From positions 1 through 27,368 of the forward strand of contig CALEZI010000036.1 of assembly GCA_937928755.1 (NCBI GenBank): a stretch of 27,368 bases of DNA, in the 5' to 3' direction. This document shows, in pieces, positions 1 to 7,673 of this stretch. How positions within the stretch are numbered: position 1 is the stretch's first letter; each line of letters opens with the position of its first letter. The position numbers and the translations under genes were made by a program. Source of the stretch: an uncultured Rhodanobacteraceae bacterium. Lineage in GTDB: Bacteria; Pseudomonadota; Gammaproteobacteria; Xanthomonadales; SZUA-5. The notes below the pieces were generated by a model. The model saw only the letters and a list, made by a program, of their open reading frames with translations. It had not been told where the DNA came from and made no database searches.

Positions 1-11
1 TTGCGGACAAA
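1..11. repeat. Edge of an ACGCAAAG-type dispersed repeat
   Basis: The first 11 bases (TTGCGGACAAA) are identical to 22454-22464, the outer end of the inverted repeat between phoP and phoQ. The window probably begins at the end of another copy. Eleven bases alone are weak evidence. Confidence 0.35.
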
Positions 12-95
12 TCATGTTCTTTCAGCGACTTGCGTCGGGTTTGGTGAATGCGTACAGGGCCGAATGCAAGCGCCCGGCCGGCTCGGCGCTCACGG

Positions 96-1343
96 TTAGA
101 ACCGTTGAGGGTCATAGGGTGCCGGATCCACCTGCGGCGCCCGTCCGCAGATGAGGTCGGCAACCAGCAGGCCGGTCGCCGCCGACATGCTCATGCCGAG
201 CATGCCGTGGCCGGTGGCCAGCATCAGGTTGTTCAAGCCAGGCGCCGGACCGATGATCGGCAGGTCGTCGGGCGTCATCGGGCGCCAGCCGCACCATTCC
301 TCGATGTGCGTCTCGCCGATCGGATCGACCACGTACTCGGCCGCGCCCCTGATCAGCGCCCGCAGGCGCACGCGCGTCAGGCGCGCATCAAAGCCGGAGA
401 ACTCCATCGTGCTGCCGACCCTATAACTGTCGCGCCATGGCGTGATCGCGACACTACGCTCGCGACATACGATCGGAACCTTGGGGACGCGCGTGGGCAG
501 CGTGCTGGTGATCGAATAGCCCTTGCCGGGCTGGATCGGCACCCTGAGATCGAGCTTGGCTGCCAGCGTCGGGCTCCAGGCGCCGAGCGCGAGCACGATA
601 TGGTCGGCGGCGTAGTCGCCGCGAGTCCCGTTGACGCGCTCGATGCGCTCGCTGCCGCGGGCAAAACCGGTTACCGTCGAATCGGATTCGATGCGCACAC
701 CGAGCCGGCTGACGACCCTCGCCAACTCCGCAACATAGCGGTCGGGTTTGAACTCGGCGTCGAGTGGCGTATCGAAGCCGCCGATCACTTCCGGGCGCAA
801 CGTCGGTTCGCGCACTCGCAGCGCGTCGCCATCGAGTGCATTGACCTCCATGCCGACCGAGCGCAGCGCGCGCGGCCACCAATCGAAGGCCGCGAGTGCC
901 GCCGGATCGCGAAATACGGTCAGGTGACCACGTTCGGCGAACTCGCAATCGAGGTTCTCGCTGCGAATCAACTCACCGAGCAAACGTCGCGATTCCAGCA
1001 ACAACTTCGCCTTGCCGGACAAAGCCTGTTCGAAATCGGTCCAGTTGCAGCGACGCTGGAACTGCCACAACCAGCGCCACAACACCGGATCAAAGCGCGG
1101 CTTGATATAGAACGGCGCGTCGGTCTGCACCATCCACGCCAAAGCCTGGCGCAGCATGCCGGGCTTCGCCAAGGGCGGCGCGTGACTCGGCGTGATGGTG
1201 CCGCAATTGCCGTGCGAAGCGCCGCTGCCCGGCTTGCCCTGGTCGAGAATTGTCACTTCCCGACCCGCCTTGGCCAGAAAGTACGCACACGACAAGCCGA
1301 TCACGCCGGCGCCGAGGATCAGGACTTCGCTGCGTTGGGTCAT
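96..1343 (-). CDS. DadA-like FAD-dependent D-amino acid dehydrogenase
   Basis: Encodes a 415-residue FAD oxidoreductase of the DAO/DadA family, which oxidatively deaminates D-amino acids or related imino acids and passes electrons to the respiratory chain. The N-terminus carries the dinucleotide-binding GAGVIG motif (residues 11-16), followed by an acidic strand end (TILDQG). A SHGNCGTITPSHAPP segment around residues 44-58 is typical of DadA and D-hydroxyproline dehydrogenase-like members. The C-terminus has the family FAD-binding stretch (WRPMTPDDLPIIGP and ATGHGMLGMSMS). Length is normal for DadA (about 415-430). The ATG at 1343 directly precedes the FAD motif, which supports the start. No alanine racemase or hydroxyproline epimerase gene lies beside it in this window, so the substrate cannot be assigned. 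D-alanine/D-amino acid or D-hydroxyproline oxidation are both plausible. Confidence 0.88.
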   Translation of the reverse strand: MTQRSEVLILGAGVIGLSCAYFLAKAGREVTILDQGKPGSGASHGNCGTITPSHAPPLAKPGMLRQALAWMVQTDAPFYIKPRFDPVLWRWLWQFQRRCNWTDFEQALSGKAKLLLESRRLLGELIRSENLDCEFAERGHLTVFRDPAALAAFDWWPRALRSVGMEVNALDGDALRVREPTLRPEVIGGFDTPLDAEFKPDRYVAELARVVSRLGVRIESDSTVTGFARGSERIERVNGTRGDYAADHIVLALGAWSPTLAAKLDLRVPIQPGKGYSITSTLPTRVPKVPIVCRERSVAITPWRDSYRVGSTMEFSGFDARLTRVRLRALIRGAAEYVVDPIGETHIEEWCGWRPMTPDDLPIIGPAPGLNNLMLATGHGMLGMSMSAATGLLVADLICGRAPQVDPAPYDPQRF

Positions 1344-1363
1344 GGGGTGAGTCTAATGAATCT

Positions 1364-1633
1364 GGTTGTTGGTTGTTGGTTGCTGGTTGTTGGTGAGAGT
1401 CCCGGTCGCCCCTGGCGGTGCGCTTATTCGCGCAAAGAACACTTGGAAGTAGGTCACGTTGCCTGCGCAGCAGGCTACGTGACGCTGCCCGTTGTCACGT
1501 AGCCTGCTGCGCAGGCAACGTGACCTACAAAAATGCTCAGCAATCAATGGTGTGGCGGATGTTCTGTGAGAGCCAGAGCACGACACGAAAGTCCCTGCTC
1601 TTGCCAACAACCAACAACCAGCAACCAACAACC
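1364..1633. repeat. Composite intergenic repeat with GGTTGTT/AACAACC arms
   Basis: The 375-base gap between the oxidoreductase and the next gene is filled mainly by a symmetric element. Its left edge (1364-1394) is a short-period array of GGTTGTT/GGTTGCT units. Its right edge (1604-1633) is the inverted counterpart built of CCAACAA units. Between them sits the perfect inverted repeat at 1449-1528. I see no coding potential here beyond shadow frames. The layout, inverted terminal short repeats around an internal palindrome, resembles a non-autonomous MITE-like or REP-cluster element, but no target-site duplication is obvious. Confidence 0.7.
1449..1528. repeat. Perfect 35-bp inverted repeat, GTCACGTAGCC family
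   Basis: Arms 1449-1483 and 1494-1528 are exact reverse complements of 35 bases, with a 10-base loop. Related imperfect copies lie at 2978-3008 (single arm) and 3623-3705 (a pair between kdpF and kdpA). The transcript would form a very stable hairpin on either strand. There is no T-run, so a terminator role is not evident. Confidence 0.9.
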
Positions 1634-1718
1634 GTCTTCTGTGACCCAGTTGGCATCAAAACTGCATACCCGATCACGAATCCCGCCTCCCCACGGGATT
1701 CGAACCACAAGGACGGTT

Positions 1719-2024
1719 ATGCGATCGACTCCCCACGAACTCGCATTTGCGCTGCGGTCCCCGAACTCGGGGCCGCTCGCAGCCGTCGTCTGCGCACTGG
1801 CTGACCTGTTTGAAGACCCCAGCTTCAACGAAGGCCATCGCGTGCTGCTCAGCCAATTGCTCGCCGGCGGGGAAGTTCCCCAGTTCCTCGCCGAGCGGGC
1901 AGCTGATCGCCTCACCCAATTCGCCAGTTCGCTCGAAGACCTGCATCGCGAAGTGATGAGCGAAGGCCCGCTTTTCGACGAACTGCCGGCTCTAGAAGCG
2001 CCGCGCCTGCTTCGCGCGGTCTGA
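1719..2024 (+). CDS. Hypothetical protein, 101 residues
   Basis: I do not recognise this gene. The ATG at 1719 is chosen because AAGGA lies six bases upstream (1708-1712), a clear ribosome binding site. The frame is open further upstream, but that part runs through the repeat element and looks non-coding. The product (MRSTPHELAFALRS...) is predicted soluble, mostly helical and acidic in its second half. It has no signal peptide, no membrane segment and no obvious catalytic motif. It ends 102 bases before the end of the convergent phosphatase gene, with a perfect palindrome between them. Codon and amino-acid use fit a real high-GC gene. No function is proposed. Confidence 0.6.
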   Translation: MRSTPHELAFALRSPNSGPLAAVVCALADLFEDPSFNEGHRVLLSQLLAGGEVPQFLAERAADRLTQFASSLEDLHREVMSEGPLFDELPALEAPRLLRAV

Positions 2025-2038
2025 TCACGATCGGAGCA

Positions 2039-2115
2039 CCTGTGGGAGCGGGTTTATCCCGCGATCTTTCACTCCGCGAGGACAAATGATCGCGGGATAA
2101 ACCCGCTCCCACAGG
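2039..2115. repeat. REP-like perfect inverted repeat between convergent genes
   Basis: Arms 2039-2066 and 2088-2115 are perfect 28-base reverse complements with a 21-base loop. The arm begins CCTGTGGGAGCGGGTTTA, the 'GTGGGAGCGGG' REP type widespread in pseudomonads and Xanthomonadales. A relative occurs at 11646-11712 and a fragment at 2858-2880. It lies between two genes that converge, so it could act as a bidirectional terminator. This is inferred from position and structure. Confidence 0.85.
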
Positions 2116-2126
2116 TGGCACGAAGC

Positions 2127-2822
2127 TCAGTCCGCGACCGTCAACGTCCGCTCAGGATCCCCCGTCGCCCCAGTGCGCATATTCGGCGGCACATGGCCGA
2201 CATCGCCCGCGGCGATCAACTTCATGCTGCCGTCGGCCTCGATGCGGATCGTGGTCATGCTCACATGCCCCACCGACATCTCCAGCCACGCCTCGGTGTC
2301 CACGCCAAGCGACTTGGTGATCAGGTAGCGGATCACATTGCCGTGGCAGACCATCAGTTCCTGCCTGGGCGCGCCGGATGCAGGCTTGAAGCGCTCGGCG
2401 AACAGTCGGTCGAACTGATTGGCGCAATCGACCAACTCTTCGGGCTTCATCGCCGCCGTGATCTCCTTGCGTCGCGTCGGCGGGGTGCATTCGGCCAGAT
2501 CCGCCAAAGTCTGGATAGCGGCACCGTCGAGGTCGCCGACAATGACCTTCGCGGTCTGGTCGGCCCGCAGCATCGGGCTGGCGTACACCGTATCGAATTT
2601 CTCCGGCAATCCCGCCAGGCGAGCGCCAACGAGATGCGCCTGCGCGATACCGAGGCTGGTCAACGCCGGACCGAGTTTGGCGTCAGCGGCTGGATCCGGT
2701 GCGTAATGGCCGTGGCGCACCAGCACGATGGTGCGCGTCGCCGCGGCGGGTTCGACTTCGGAGGCGCTGATGCCCGGACAGGCCAGCAGCAGCGACATCA
2801 CGAACAACAGCGGACGCGTCAT
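2127..2822 (-). CDS. Exported PGAM5-like histidine phosphatase
   Basis: A 231-residue histidine phosphatase superfamily protein. The catalytic RHG motif is at residues 36-38 (VLVRHGHY), and the second catalytic His is H160 in VCHGNVIRYL. The surrounding sequence (HGNVIRYLITKSLGVDTEAWLEMS... and GDVGHVPPNMRTG) resembles PGAM5-type phosphatases more than glycolytic phosphoglycerate mutase, so a phosphoprotein or small phosphoester phosphatase is likelier than glycolysis. The ATG at 2822 is preferred over upstream in-frame starts because it begins a typical export signal (MTRPLLFVMSLLLACPGISA). SLLLAC could also be read as a weak lipobox with Cys15. The product probably acts in the periplasm or is membrane-anchored. 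The substrate is unknown. Confidence 0.83.
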   Translation of the reverse strand: MTRPLLFVMSLLLACPGISASEVEPAAATRTIVLVRHGHYAPDPAADAKLGPALTSLGIAQAHLVGARLAGLPEKFDTVYASPMLRADQTAKVIVGDLDGAAIQTLADLAECTPPTRRKEITAAMKPEELVDCANQFDRLFAERFKPASGAPRQELMVCHGNVIRYLITKSLGVDTEAWLEMSVGHVSMTTIRIEADGSMKLIAAGDVGHVPPNMRTGATGDPERTLTVAD

Positions 2823-2857
2823 CCAACTCTCCCACTCAGCCCACAGTCGTTGATTAT

Positions 2858-2880
2858 GTAGGAGCGTGCTTGCGGGCGAA
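2858..2880. repeat. Single-arm REP-like fragment
   Basis: The stretch GTAGGAGCGTGCTTGCGGGC resembles one arm of the GGGAGCGGG REP family, without a nearby partner arm. It lies just upstream of the phosphatase start. The rest of 2823-3051 holds one further repeat arm (2978-3008) and no supported gene. Confidence 0.5.
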
Positions 2881-2977
2881 ACGATCACGGCCCAACGGCC
2901 GACCTGACCGAGAACCATGTCCATCATTGATCGTGCAGGTCGTGTTGGCCGCAGGCCCGGGTGACGATAATTTGGCT

Positions 2978-3008
2978 GTCACGCAGGCCTGCGGGCAACG
3001 TGAGCTAC
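2978..3008. repeat. Single arm of the GTCACGTAGCC repeat family
   Basis: GTCACGCAGGCCTGCGGGCA... closely matches the arm at 3675-3705 and, less well, that at 1494-1528. No inverted partner is found nearby, so this is probably a decayed or solo copy. Confidence 0.6.
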
Positions 3009-3051
3009 ATCAGTTCTCCGACAGGGGGCGGGCAGGAGTCCACCCCGCAGG

Positions 3052-3282
3052 TCAATCGACCGTTTCCGATGTGGCCTTGCGTGACGCCGTGGCCAACCCG
3101 AACAACCAGTAGCGCGCAAAGGCCTGGTGATCGCGGCGACGTTGCACCGGCACCGTATTCATCTCGGCTACGGCCTGCAGTTCGTCGGGGCTCGGCTCCG
3201 GCAATTGCGCAGCCATCGCCAGGGTCAGTCCAGCAAGCAGACCACTGGCCAGCATCGGCAGCAGTTTGCGCATGGTGCTCAT
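3052..3282 (-). CDS. Small exported hypothetical protein, 76 residues
   Basis: I do not recognise the family. The protein starts MSTMRKLLPMLASGLLAGLTLAMAA, a good Sec signal peptide with a likely cleavage after AMA. About 50 mature residues follow, with a proline/acidic beginning (QLPEPSPDELQAVAEM) and a basic-aromatic middle (RRRDHQAFARYWLFG). The ATG at 3282 is preferred because a GGAG lies 11 bases upstream. An in-frame GTG at 3294 overlaps that GGAG, and a further ATG is at 3273. The gene is divergent from the kdp operon, with about 250 bases between starts. It could be an envelope or stress peptide, but nothing decides this. Confidence 0.55.
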   Translation of the reverse strand: MSTMRKLLPMLASGLLAGLTLAMAAQLPEPSPDELQAVAEMNTVPVQRRRDHQAFARYWLFGLATASRKATSETVD

Positions 3283-3440
3283 GACACGTTTCACTCCAGA
3301 CCGGCCTCGATTGGCCGCATGTCTGTTGATTCCGCGTGGCGCGCAGGCAATGACAGCGGTCGCGCCGCCCGGAAGCGAAAACTGCCAACCAGTGCCGGAT
3401 TGCGCCGCGGCGCAGTTTTACGGCGCGTTTACGCCGGCCT

Positions 3441-3468
3441 TTGATTTTGCGCATCGCGCCGCTATGCG
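3441..3468 (+). promoter_or_regulatory. Candidate kdp promoter within a palindrome-rich control region
   Basis: The only regulatory-looking space upstream of kdpF is 3283-3529. It contains TTGATT (3441-3446) and TATGCG (3463-3468), 16 bases apart, a weak sigma-70-like pair. Nearby are a perfect 14-base palindrome TGCGCCGCGGCGCA (3401-3414), CGGCG/CGCCG arms (3421-3436), and an 8-bp inverted repeat (3455-3462 with 3468-3475). KdpE would be expected to act here, but no AT-rich E. coli-type KdpE site is visible. The promoter call is tentative. Confidence 0.3.
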
Positions 3469-3529
3469 CGGCGCGCGCAAGCTGTCGTTCAACGGCGCCG
3501 GCTGGCGCCAACCGGATGAGGAAGGTCCC

Positions 3530-3610
3530 GTGAAGTTGCTGATCCTGGTCTTGGCGGTTGTGCTTGCGGGCTATCTGCTGGCTGCGGTGTGGAAGCCGGA
3601 GAGGTTTTGA
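3530..3610 (+). CDS. kdpF: KdpF, small subunit of the Kdp K+ ATPase
   Basis: A 26-residue single-span membrane peptide (VKLLILVLAVVLAGYLLAAVWKPERF) directly upstream of kdpA. KdpF proteins are about 25-30 residues, almost entirely one transmembrane helix, and end in a motif like (K/R)PE(K/R)F. This matches exactly. It stabilises the KdpFABC complex in the inner membrane. The GTG at 3530 is supported by GAGGAAGG (3518-3525), five bases upstream. The gap to kdpA is 129 bases, unusually large for this pair, and is occupied by a long inverted repeat. The gene is too short for routine ORF calling. Confidence 0.85.
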   Translation: MKLLILVLAVVLAGYLLAAVWKPERF

Positions 3611-3622
3611 GGAGATCAGGCG

Positions 3623-3705
3623 TGGGTCACGTTGCACCCAGGGCTACGTGACTCGCGCCGCCTCGCGGCCTGGTGTCATGTAGCCCTGCGGGCAACATGA
3701 CCTAC
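3623..3705. repeat. Inverted repeat between kdpF and kdpA
   Basis: The arms (about 3623-3652 and 3675-3705) form an imperfect inverted repeat of the same family as 1449-1528. They share GTCACGTTGC...GGGCTACGTGAC and GTCATGTAGCCC...CATGACCTAC. In the kdp transcript it would fold into a long hairpin between the kdpF stop and the kdpA start. Confidence 0.85.
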
Positions 3706-3739
3706 AAATCAATCAAGTCGGAGTCGTCCGAGAACCGCC

Positions 3740-5449
3740 ATGACCGCCACCCTGCTGACCTATCTGATTGCGATCGCCGCCGCCGTGCCGCTCGGCTGGT
3801 GGCTGGCGCGGGTGCTGTCGACCGCGCCGATGCCGGGCGAGGCGCTGTTCGCAGCAATCGAACGCCCGCTTTACGTGGCTCTCGGCGTCGACCCCGCGCG
3901 CGGCATGACCTGGCAGGCTTATGCGCGTGCCTTCGTGCTCAGCAATCTGGTGCTCGGCGCATTCGTGTACGCGCTGCTGCTGTTCCAGGGCATGCTGCCG
4001 CTGAATCCCGACGGCATTCCGGGCATGTCCTGGGACCTGGCGTTGCACACCATGGTCAGCTTCCTGACCAACACCAACCAGCAGCACTATTCGGGTCAGG
4101 CGCAGCTCTCGTACCTGTCGCAACTGGCGGGCATCGTCACGCTGCAGGTGGTGACACCTATGATGGGTCTGGCCATCGCTGCGGCGATGTTGCGGGCGCT
4201 GGTCGGCGGGCGCAACGCCGCCGCGGCGCGCGAGGGCGATCCGCGCGATGTCGGCAACTACTACTCGGATGTGATCCGGCTGACGCTGCGCGCCTTCCTG
4301 CCGCTGGCGCTGGTGCTGTCGCTGTTGCTGACGGCGCAGGGCGTGCCGAGCACTTTCGCCGGCGCCGCCCCCGCGACGCCGCTCGACAGTGGCGCCGGCA
4401 TGACCGAGCAGGTGATCCCGATCGGGCCGGTGGCACCGATGGTGGCGGTCAAGCAGCTCGGCACCAATGGCGGCGGCTGGTACGGCCCGAATTCGGCGGT
4501 GCCGCTGGAGAATCCGACACCGCTTTCGAACCTGCTTCAGACCGTGGCGATCATCCTGCTGCCGATCGCTGCGGTGTTCATGGTCGGCGGCCTGACCGGC
4601 CGGCGCCGGTTGGCCCTGATGATCTTCGCCAGCATGCTGCTGATGTCGGTGGGACTGACCGCGCTGGCGATCTTCGCCGAGCAGGCGCCGAATGCCGCCA
4701 GCCTCGGCCTGGCCGAGGTCGCCGCGAACATGGAAGGCAAGGAGGTGCGCTTCGGCAGCGAATCGTCGGCCTTGTGGGCCGCACTGACCACGCAAACCTC
4801 GAACGGCTCGGTCAATGCGATGCACGACTCGCTGAATCCGCTCGCCGGCATGGCGGCGATCAGCGGCATGCTGATCAACGCGATCTGGGGCGGCGTCGGC
4901 TGCGGACTGGTCAACTTTTTCGTCTACGTGCTGCTTGCCGTGTTCCTGTCCGGGCTGATGATCGGACGCACGCCGGAGCTGTTCGGGCGCAAGCTCGAGG
5001 TGCACGAGATGCGCCTGATATCGCTGCTGGTGATCCTGCAGCCGCTGCTGCTGCTCGGGCTCAGCGCATTCACGCTCGCCGCGCCGACGCTGACCGGCAA
5101 CAGCAATCCGGGTTTCCACGGCGTCTCGCAGGTGTTCTACGAGTACACCTCGGCCTTCGCCAACAATGGCTCGGGCTTCGAGGGCCTGGGCGATGCGACC
5201 TCCTGGTGGAACCTGTCGTGCGTGGCCGTACTGCTGGTCGGACGCTACGCCGGTCTGCTGATACCGCTGGCGGTCGCCGGCTCGCTGTCGAGCAAGCGCG
5301 TCGCACCGAGCACCCGCGCCTCGCTGAACGTCGAAGGCCCGGTATTCGCCGCCACCCTGCTCGCGGTGATCGTGCTGATGACCCTGCTGTGCTTCCTGCC
5401 GGTCTTCGCGCTCGGGCCGATCGCCGAGCAGTTGAGCCTGGCGCGCTGA
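3740..5449 (+). CDS. kdpA: KdpA, K+-channel-like subunit of the Kdp ATPase
   Basis: The 569-residue polytopic membrane protein forms the K+-selective channel part of KdpFABC (superfamily of K+ transporters). All four pore-loop signatures are visible: TNTNQQ (residues 110-115), GTNGGGW (241-247), GGVGCG (384-389) and NNGSGF (475-480). GRTPE follows the third loop, as in the family. Length matches E. coli KdpA (557). The first loop has Gln where E. coli has Trp (TNTNWQ), probably a clade variant. The start ATG at 3740 follows a GAG-type site and begins a hydrophobic first helix. It is the second gene of the operon. Confidence 0.97.
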   Translation: MTATLLTYLIAIAAAVPLGWWLARVLSTAPMPGEALFAAIERPLYVALGVDPARGMTWQAYARAFVLSNLVLGAFVYALLLFQGMLPLNPDGIPGMSWDLALHTMVSFLTNTNQQHYSGQAQLSYLSQLAGIVTLQVVTPMMGLAIAAAMLRALVGGRNAAAAREGDPRDVGNYYSDVIRLTLRAFLPLALVLSLLLTAQGVPSTFAGAAPATPLDSGAGMTEQVIPIGPVAPMVAVKQLGTNGGGWYGPNSAVPLENPTPLSNLLQTVAIILLPIAAVFMVGGLTGRRRLALMIFASMLLMSVGLTALAIFAEQAPNAASLGLAEVAANMEGKEVRFGSESSALWAALTTQTSNGSVNAMHDSLNPLAGMAAISGMLINAIWGGVGCGLVNFFVYVLLAVFLSGLMIGRTPELFGRKLEVHEMRLISLLVILQPLLLLGLSAFTLAAPTLTGNSNPGFHGVSQVFYEYTSAFANNGSGFEGLGDATSWWNLSCVAVLLVGRYAGLLIPLAVAGSLSSKRVAPSTRASLNVEGPVFAATLLAVIVLMTLLCFLPVFALGPIAEQLSLAR

Positions 5450-5477
5450 ACGAACCTCTTGCTCTCCCCATGAACCT

Positions 5478-5593
5478 CGTCATTGCGAGCGCAGCGAAGC
5501 AATCCAGTGACCCGGCTTGGTTCTCCTGCTCTTCCCATCACAGCAAAGAAGAGTCACTGGATTGCTTCGTCGCGTTCGCTCCTCGCAATGACG
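5478..5593. repeat. CATTGCGAG-type inverted repeat between kdpA and kdpB
   Basis: The left arm CGTCATTGCGAGCGCAGCGA... (5478-5511) and the right arm ending ...CTCGCAATGACG (5553-5593) are near reverse complements around a loop of about 41 bases. This repeat type, with GGATTGCTTCG and CATTGCGAG ends, is dispersed in many bacterial genomes. It ends five bases before the GAGG ribosome binding site of kdpB. Confidence 0.88.
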
Positions 5594-5611
5594 ACTTGAG
5601 GTGCCCAACGG

Positions 5612-7657
5612 ATGAATGTCATGACCCCGAATGTGATCAAGCGCCAGCGTGGTGCGCTGGCTGCGGCGCCGCTCGCGCCGGCTGCGTGGGATGCGCTGCG
5701 CAAGCTGCATCCGCGGGCGCAGTTGCGCAATCCGGTGATGTTCGTGGTGCTGGCCGGCACCCTGCTGACCTTCGCGCTGGCGCTCTCTGCCGGCCCGGGC
5801 GATCCGCACTTCGGGTTCATGCTGACGGTGGGTGCGATCCTGCTGGCGACCGTGTGGTTCGCCAATTTTGCCGAGAGCGTTGCCGAGGCACGCGGTCGCG
5901 GCCAGGCGGCGAGTCTGCGGGCGACGCGCAGCGAGCTCACTGGCCGCCGCGTGGTCGACGGCCGCGAGGACCGCGTGCCCGCCTCGTCCTTGCGCCGCGG
6001 CGATCGCGTGCGCGTGTCGGCGGGTGAACTGATCCCGGCCGATGGCGAGATCGTCGAGGGCCTTGCCACGATCAACGAAGCCGCGGTCACCGGCGAATCG
6101 GCGCCGGTGTTGCGCGAGGCCGGTACCGACAAGAGTGGCGTGATCGCCGGCACCAAGGTGCTCACCGACGAGATCCTGATCGAGGTCGGCACCGATCCGG
6201 GCGACAGTTTCCTCGACCGCATGATCCGTCTGGTCGAGGGTGCGCAGCGGCAGAAGACGCCGAACGAACTGGCGCTGACCGTGCTGCTGTCGGCGATGAC
6301 CCTGGTGTTCCTGATCGTCTGCGTCAGCCTGCCGCCGATGGCCGCGTTCCTCGGCGTCGAGCTCGACCTCGTCATGCTGGTGGCGCTGCTGGTGTGCCTG
6401 ATCCCGACCACCATCGGCGGCCTGCTGCCGGCGATCGGCATCGCCGGCATGGACCGCGCGCTGCGTGCCAACGTGATCGCAAAATCCGGCAAGGCGGTGG
6501 AACTGGCCGGCGACATCGACACCCTGCTGCTGGACAAGACCGGCACCATCACCCACGGCGATCGCCAGGCCACCGCGTTCCACCCGCTGCCGGGGATCGC
6601 CGTGGGACATCTGGCGCGCGCCGCGCAACTGGCCTCGCTGGTCGACCCGACGCCCGAGGGCAAATCGATCGTGCGCCTGGCCGAGCGCAGTGGCGGGCCC
6701 CTGGCGCTACCCGAGGGCAGCACGGTGATCGAATTCACTGCGCGCCTGCGCATGTCCGGTGTCGACGTGCCCGGTCGACCGCCGCTGCGCAAGGGCGCTG
6801 GCGATGCCATCGGGCGCTTCGTCGAGGCGCAGGGTGGCAGCGTGCCGCCGGCGCTGCGCGGCATCATCGAGCAGGTGGCGCGCGCGGGTGCGACGCCACT
6901 GGTGGTGGCCGAGGGCACCCAGGTGCTCGGCGTGGTGGCGCTGTCCGACGTGATCAAGTCCGGCGTGCGTGAGCGCTTTGCGCGACTGCGCGCCCTCGGC
7001 GTGCGTACCGTGATGATCACCGGCGACAACCCGCTGACCGCGGCAGCAATCGCCGCCGAGGCCGGCGTCGACGATTTCATGGCCGAGGCAACGCCGGAGG
7101 ACAAGCTGGCGCGCATCCGTGCCGAACAGGCCGGCGGACGTCTGGTGGCGATGGTCGGCGACGGTACCAACGACGCGCCGGCGCTGGCGCAGGCCGACAT
7201 CGGCCTGGCGATGAACGCCGGCACCCAGGCGGCCAAGGAAGCCGGCAACATGGTCGATCTGGATTCGGACCCGTCCAAGCTGCTCGACGTGGTCGAGATC
7301 GGCAAGCAGCTCCTGGTCACGCGCGGCGCGTTGACCACCTTCTCGCTGGCCAACGACGTCTCCAAGTACTTCGCGATCATCCCGGCGATCTTCCTCGCCG
7401 GCATTCCGCAACTGGCTGCGCTCAACGTGATGGGCCTGTCCAGCGCCACCAACGCGGTGCTCGCGGCGCTGATCTTCAACGCCATCGTGATTCCCGCATT
7501 GATTCCGCTCGCGCTGCGCGGCATCGCGGTCAGCGCCACCAGCGGCGATGCGCTGCTCGCGCGCAACCTGTTGCTGTGGGGCGTCGGCGGCGTGATCCTG
7601 CCGTTTCCGGCGATCAAGCTGATCGACATGATGCTGTACGCCGTGATCGGCGCGTAA
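5612..7657 (+). CDS. kdpB: KdpB, P-type ATPase subunit of the Kdp K+ transporter
   Basis: The 681-residue P-type ATPase that drives K+ import with KdpA. Motifs in order: the actuator TGES (160-163); the phosphorylation site DKTGT with Asp308; the KGA nucleotide-binding segment (RKGAGDAIG); MITGDNPLTAAAIA; and the hinge GDGTNDAPALAQADIGLAMNAGTQAAKEAGNMVDLDSDP. Length and motif positions match E. coli KdpB (682 residues, D307). The chosen start (5612) has GAGGTG at 5598-5603; ATG 5621 is an alternative. All catalytic residues are present. The gap from kdpA is 162 bases because of the inserted repeat. Confidence 0.97.
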   Translation: MNVMTPNVIKRQRGALAAAPLAPAAWDALRKLHPRAQLRNPVMFVVLAGTLLTFALALSAGPGDPHFGFMLTVGAILLATVWFANFAESVAEARGRGQAASLRATRSELTGRRVVDGREDRVPASSLRRGDRVRVSAGELIPADGEIVEGLATINEAAVTGESAPVLREAGTDKSGVIAGTKVLTDEILIEVGTDPGDSFLDRMIRLVEGAQRQKTPNELALTVLLSAMTLVFLIVCVSLPPMAAFLGVELDLVMLVALLVCLIPTTIGGLLPAIGIAGMDRALRANVIAKSGKAVELAGDIDTLLLDKTGTITHGDRQATAFHPLPGIAVGHLARAAQLASLVDPTPEGKSIVRLAERSGGPLALPEGSTVIEFTARLRMSGVDVPGRPPLRKGAGDAIGRFVEAQGGSVPPALRGIIEQVARAGATPLVVAEGTQVLGVVALSDVIKSGVRERFARLRALGVRTVMITGDNPLTAAAIAAEAGVDDFMAEATPEDKLARIRAEQAGGRLVAMVGDGTNDAPALAQADIGLAMNAGTQAAKEAGNMVDLDSDPSKLLDVVEIGKQLLVTRGALTTFSLANDVSKYFAIIPAIFLAGIPQLAALNVMGLSSATNAVLAALIFNAIVIPALIPLALRGIAVSATSGDALLARNLLLWGVGGVILPFPAIKLIDMMLYAVIGA

Positions 7658-7673
7658 TTCGGAGAATCGTGTC

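Noticed and set aside
1691..1712. tRNA T-arm-like motif on the minus strand (GGTTCGAATCCC)
   Set aside because: No matching acceptor stem, anticodon arm or D-arm could be found upstream, and the T-stem does not pair fully. It may be chance or an old tRNA fragment.
5554..7629. Long minus-strand open frame (691 codons) across kdpB
   Set aside because: Ser/Ala/Arg-rich shadow of kdpB with no motif; kdpB on the plus strand has every P-type ATPase signature.
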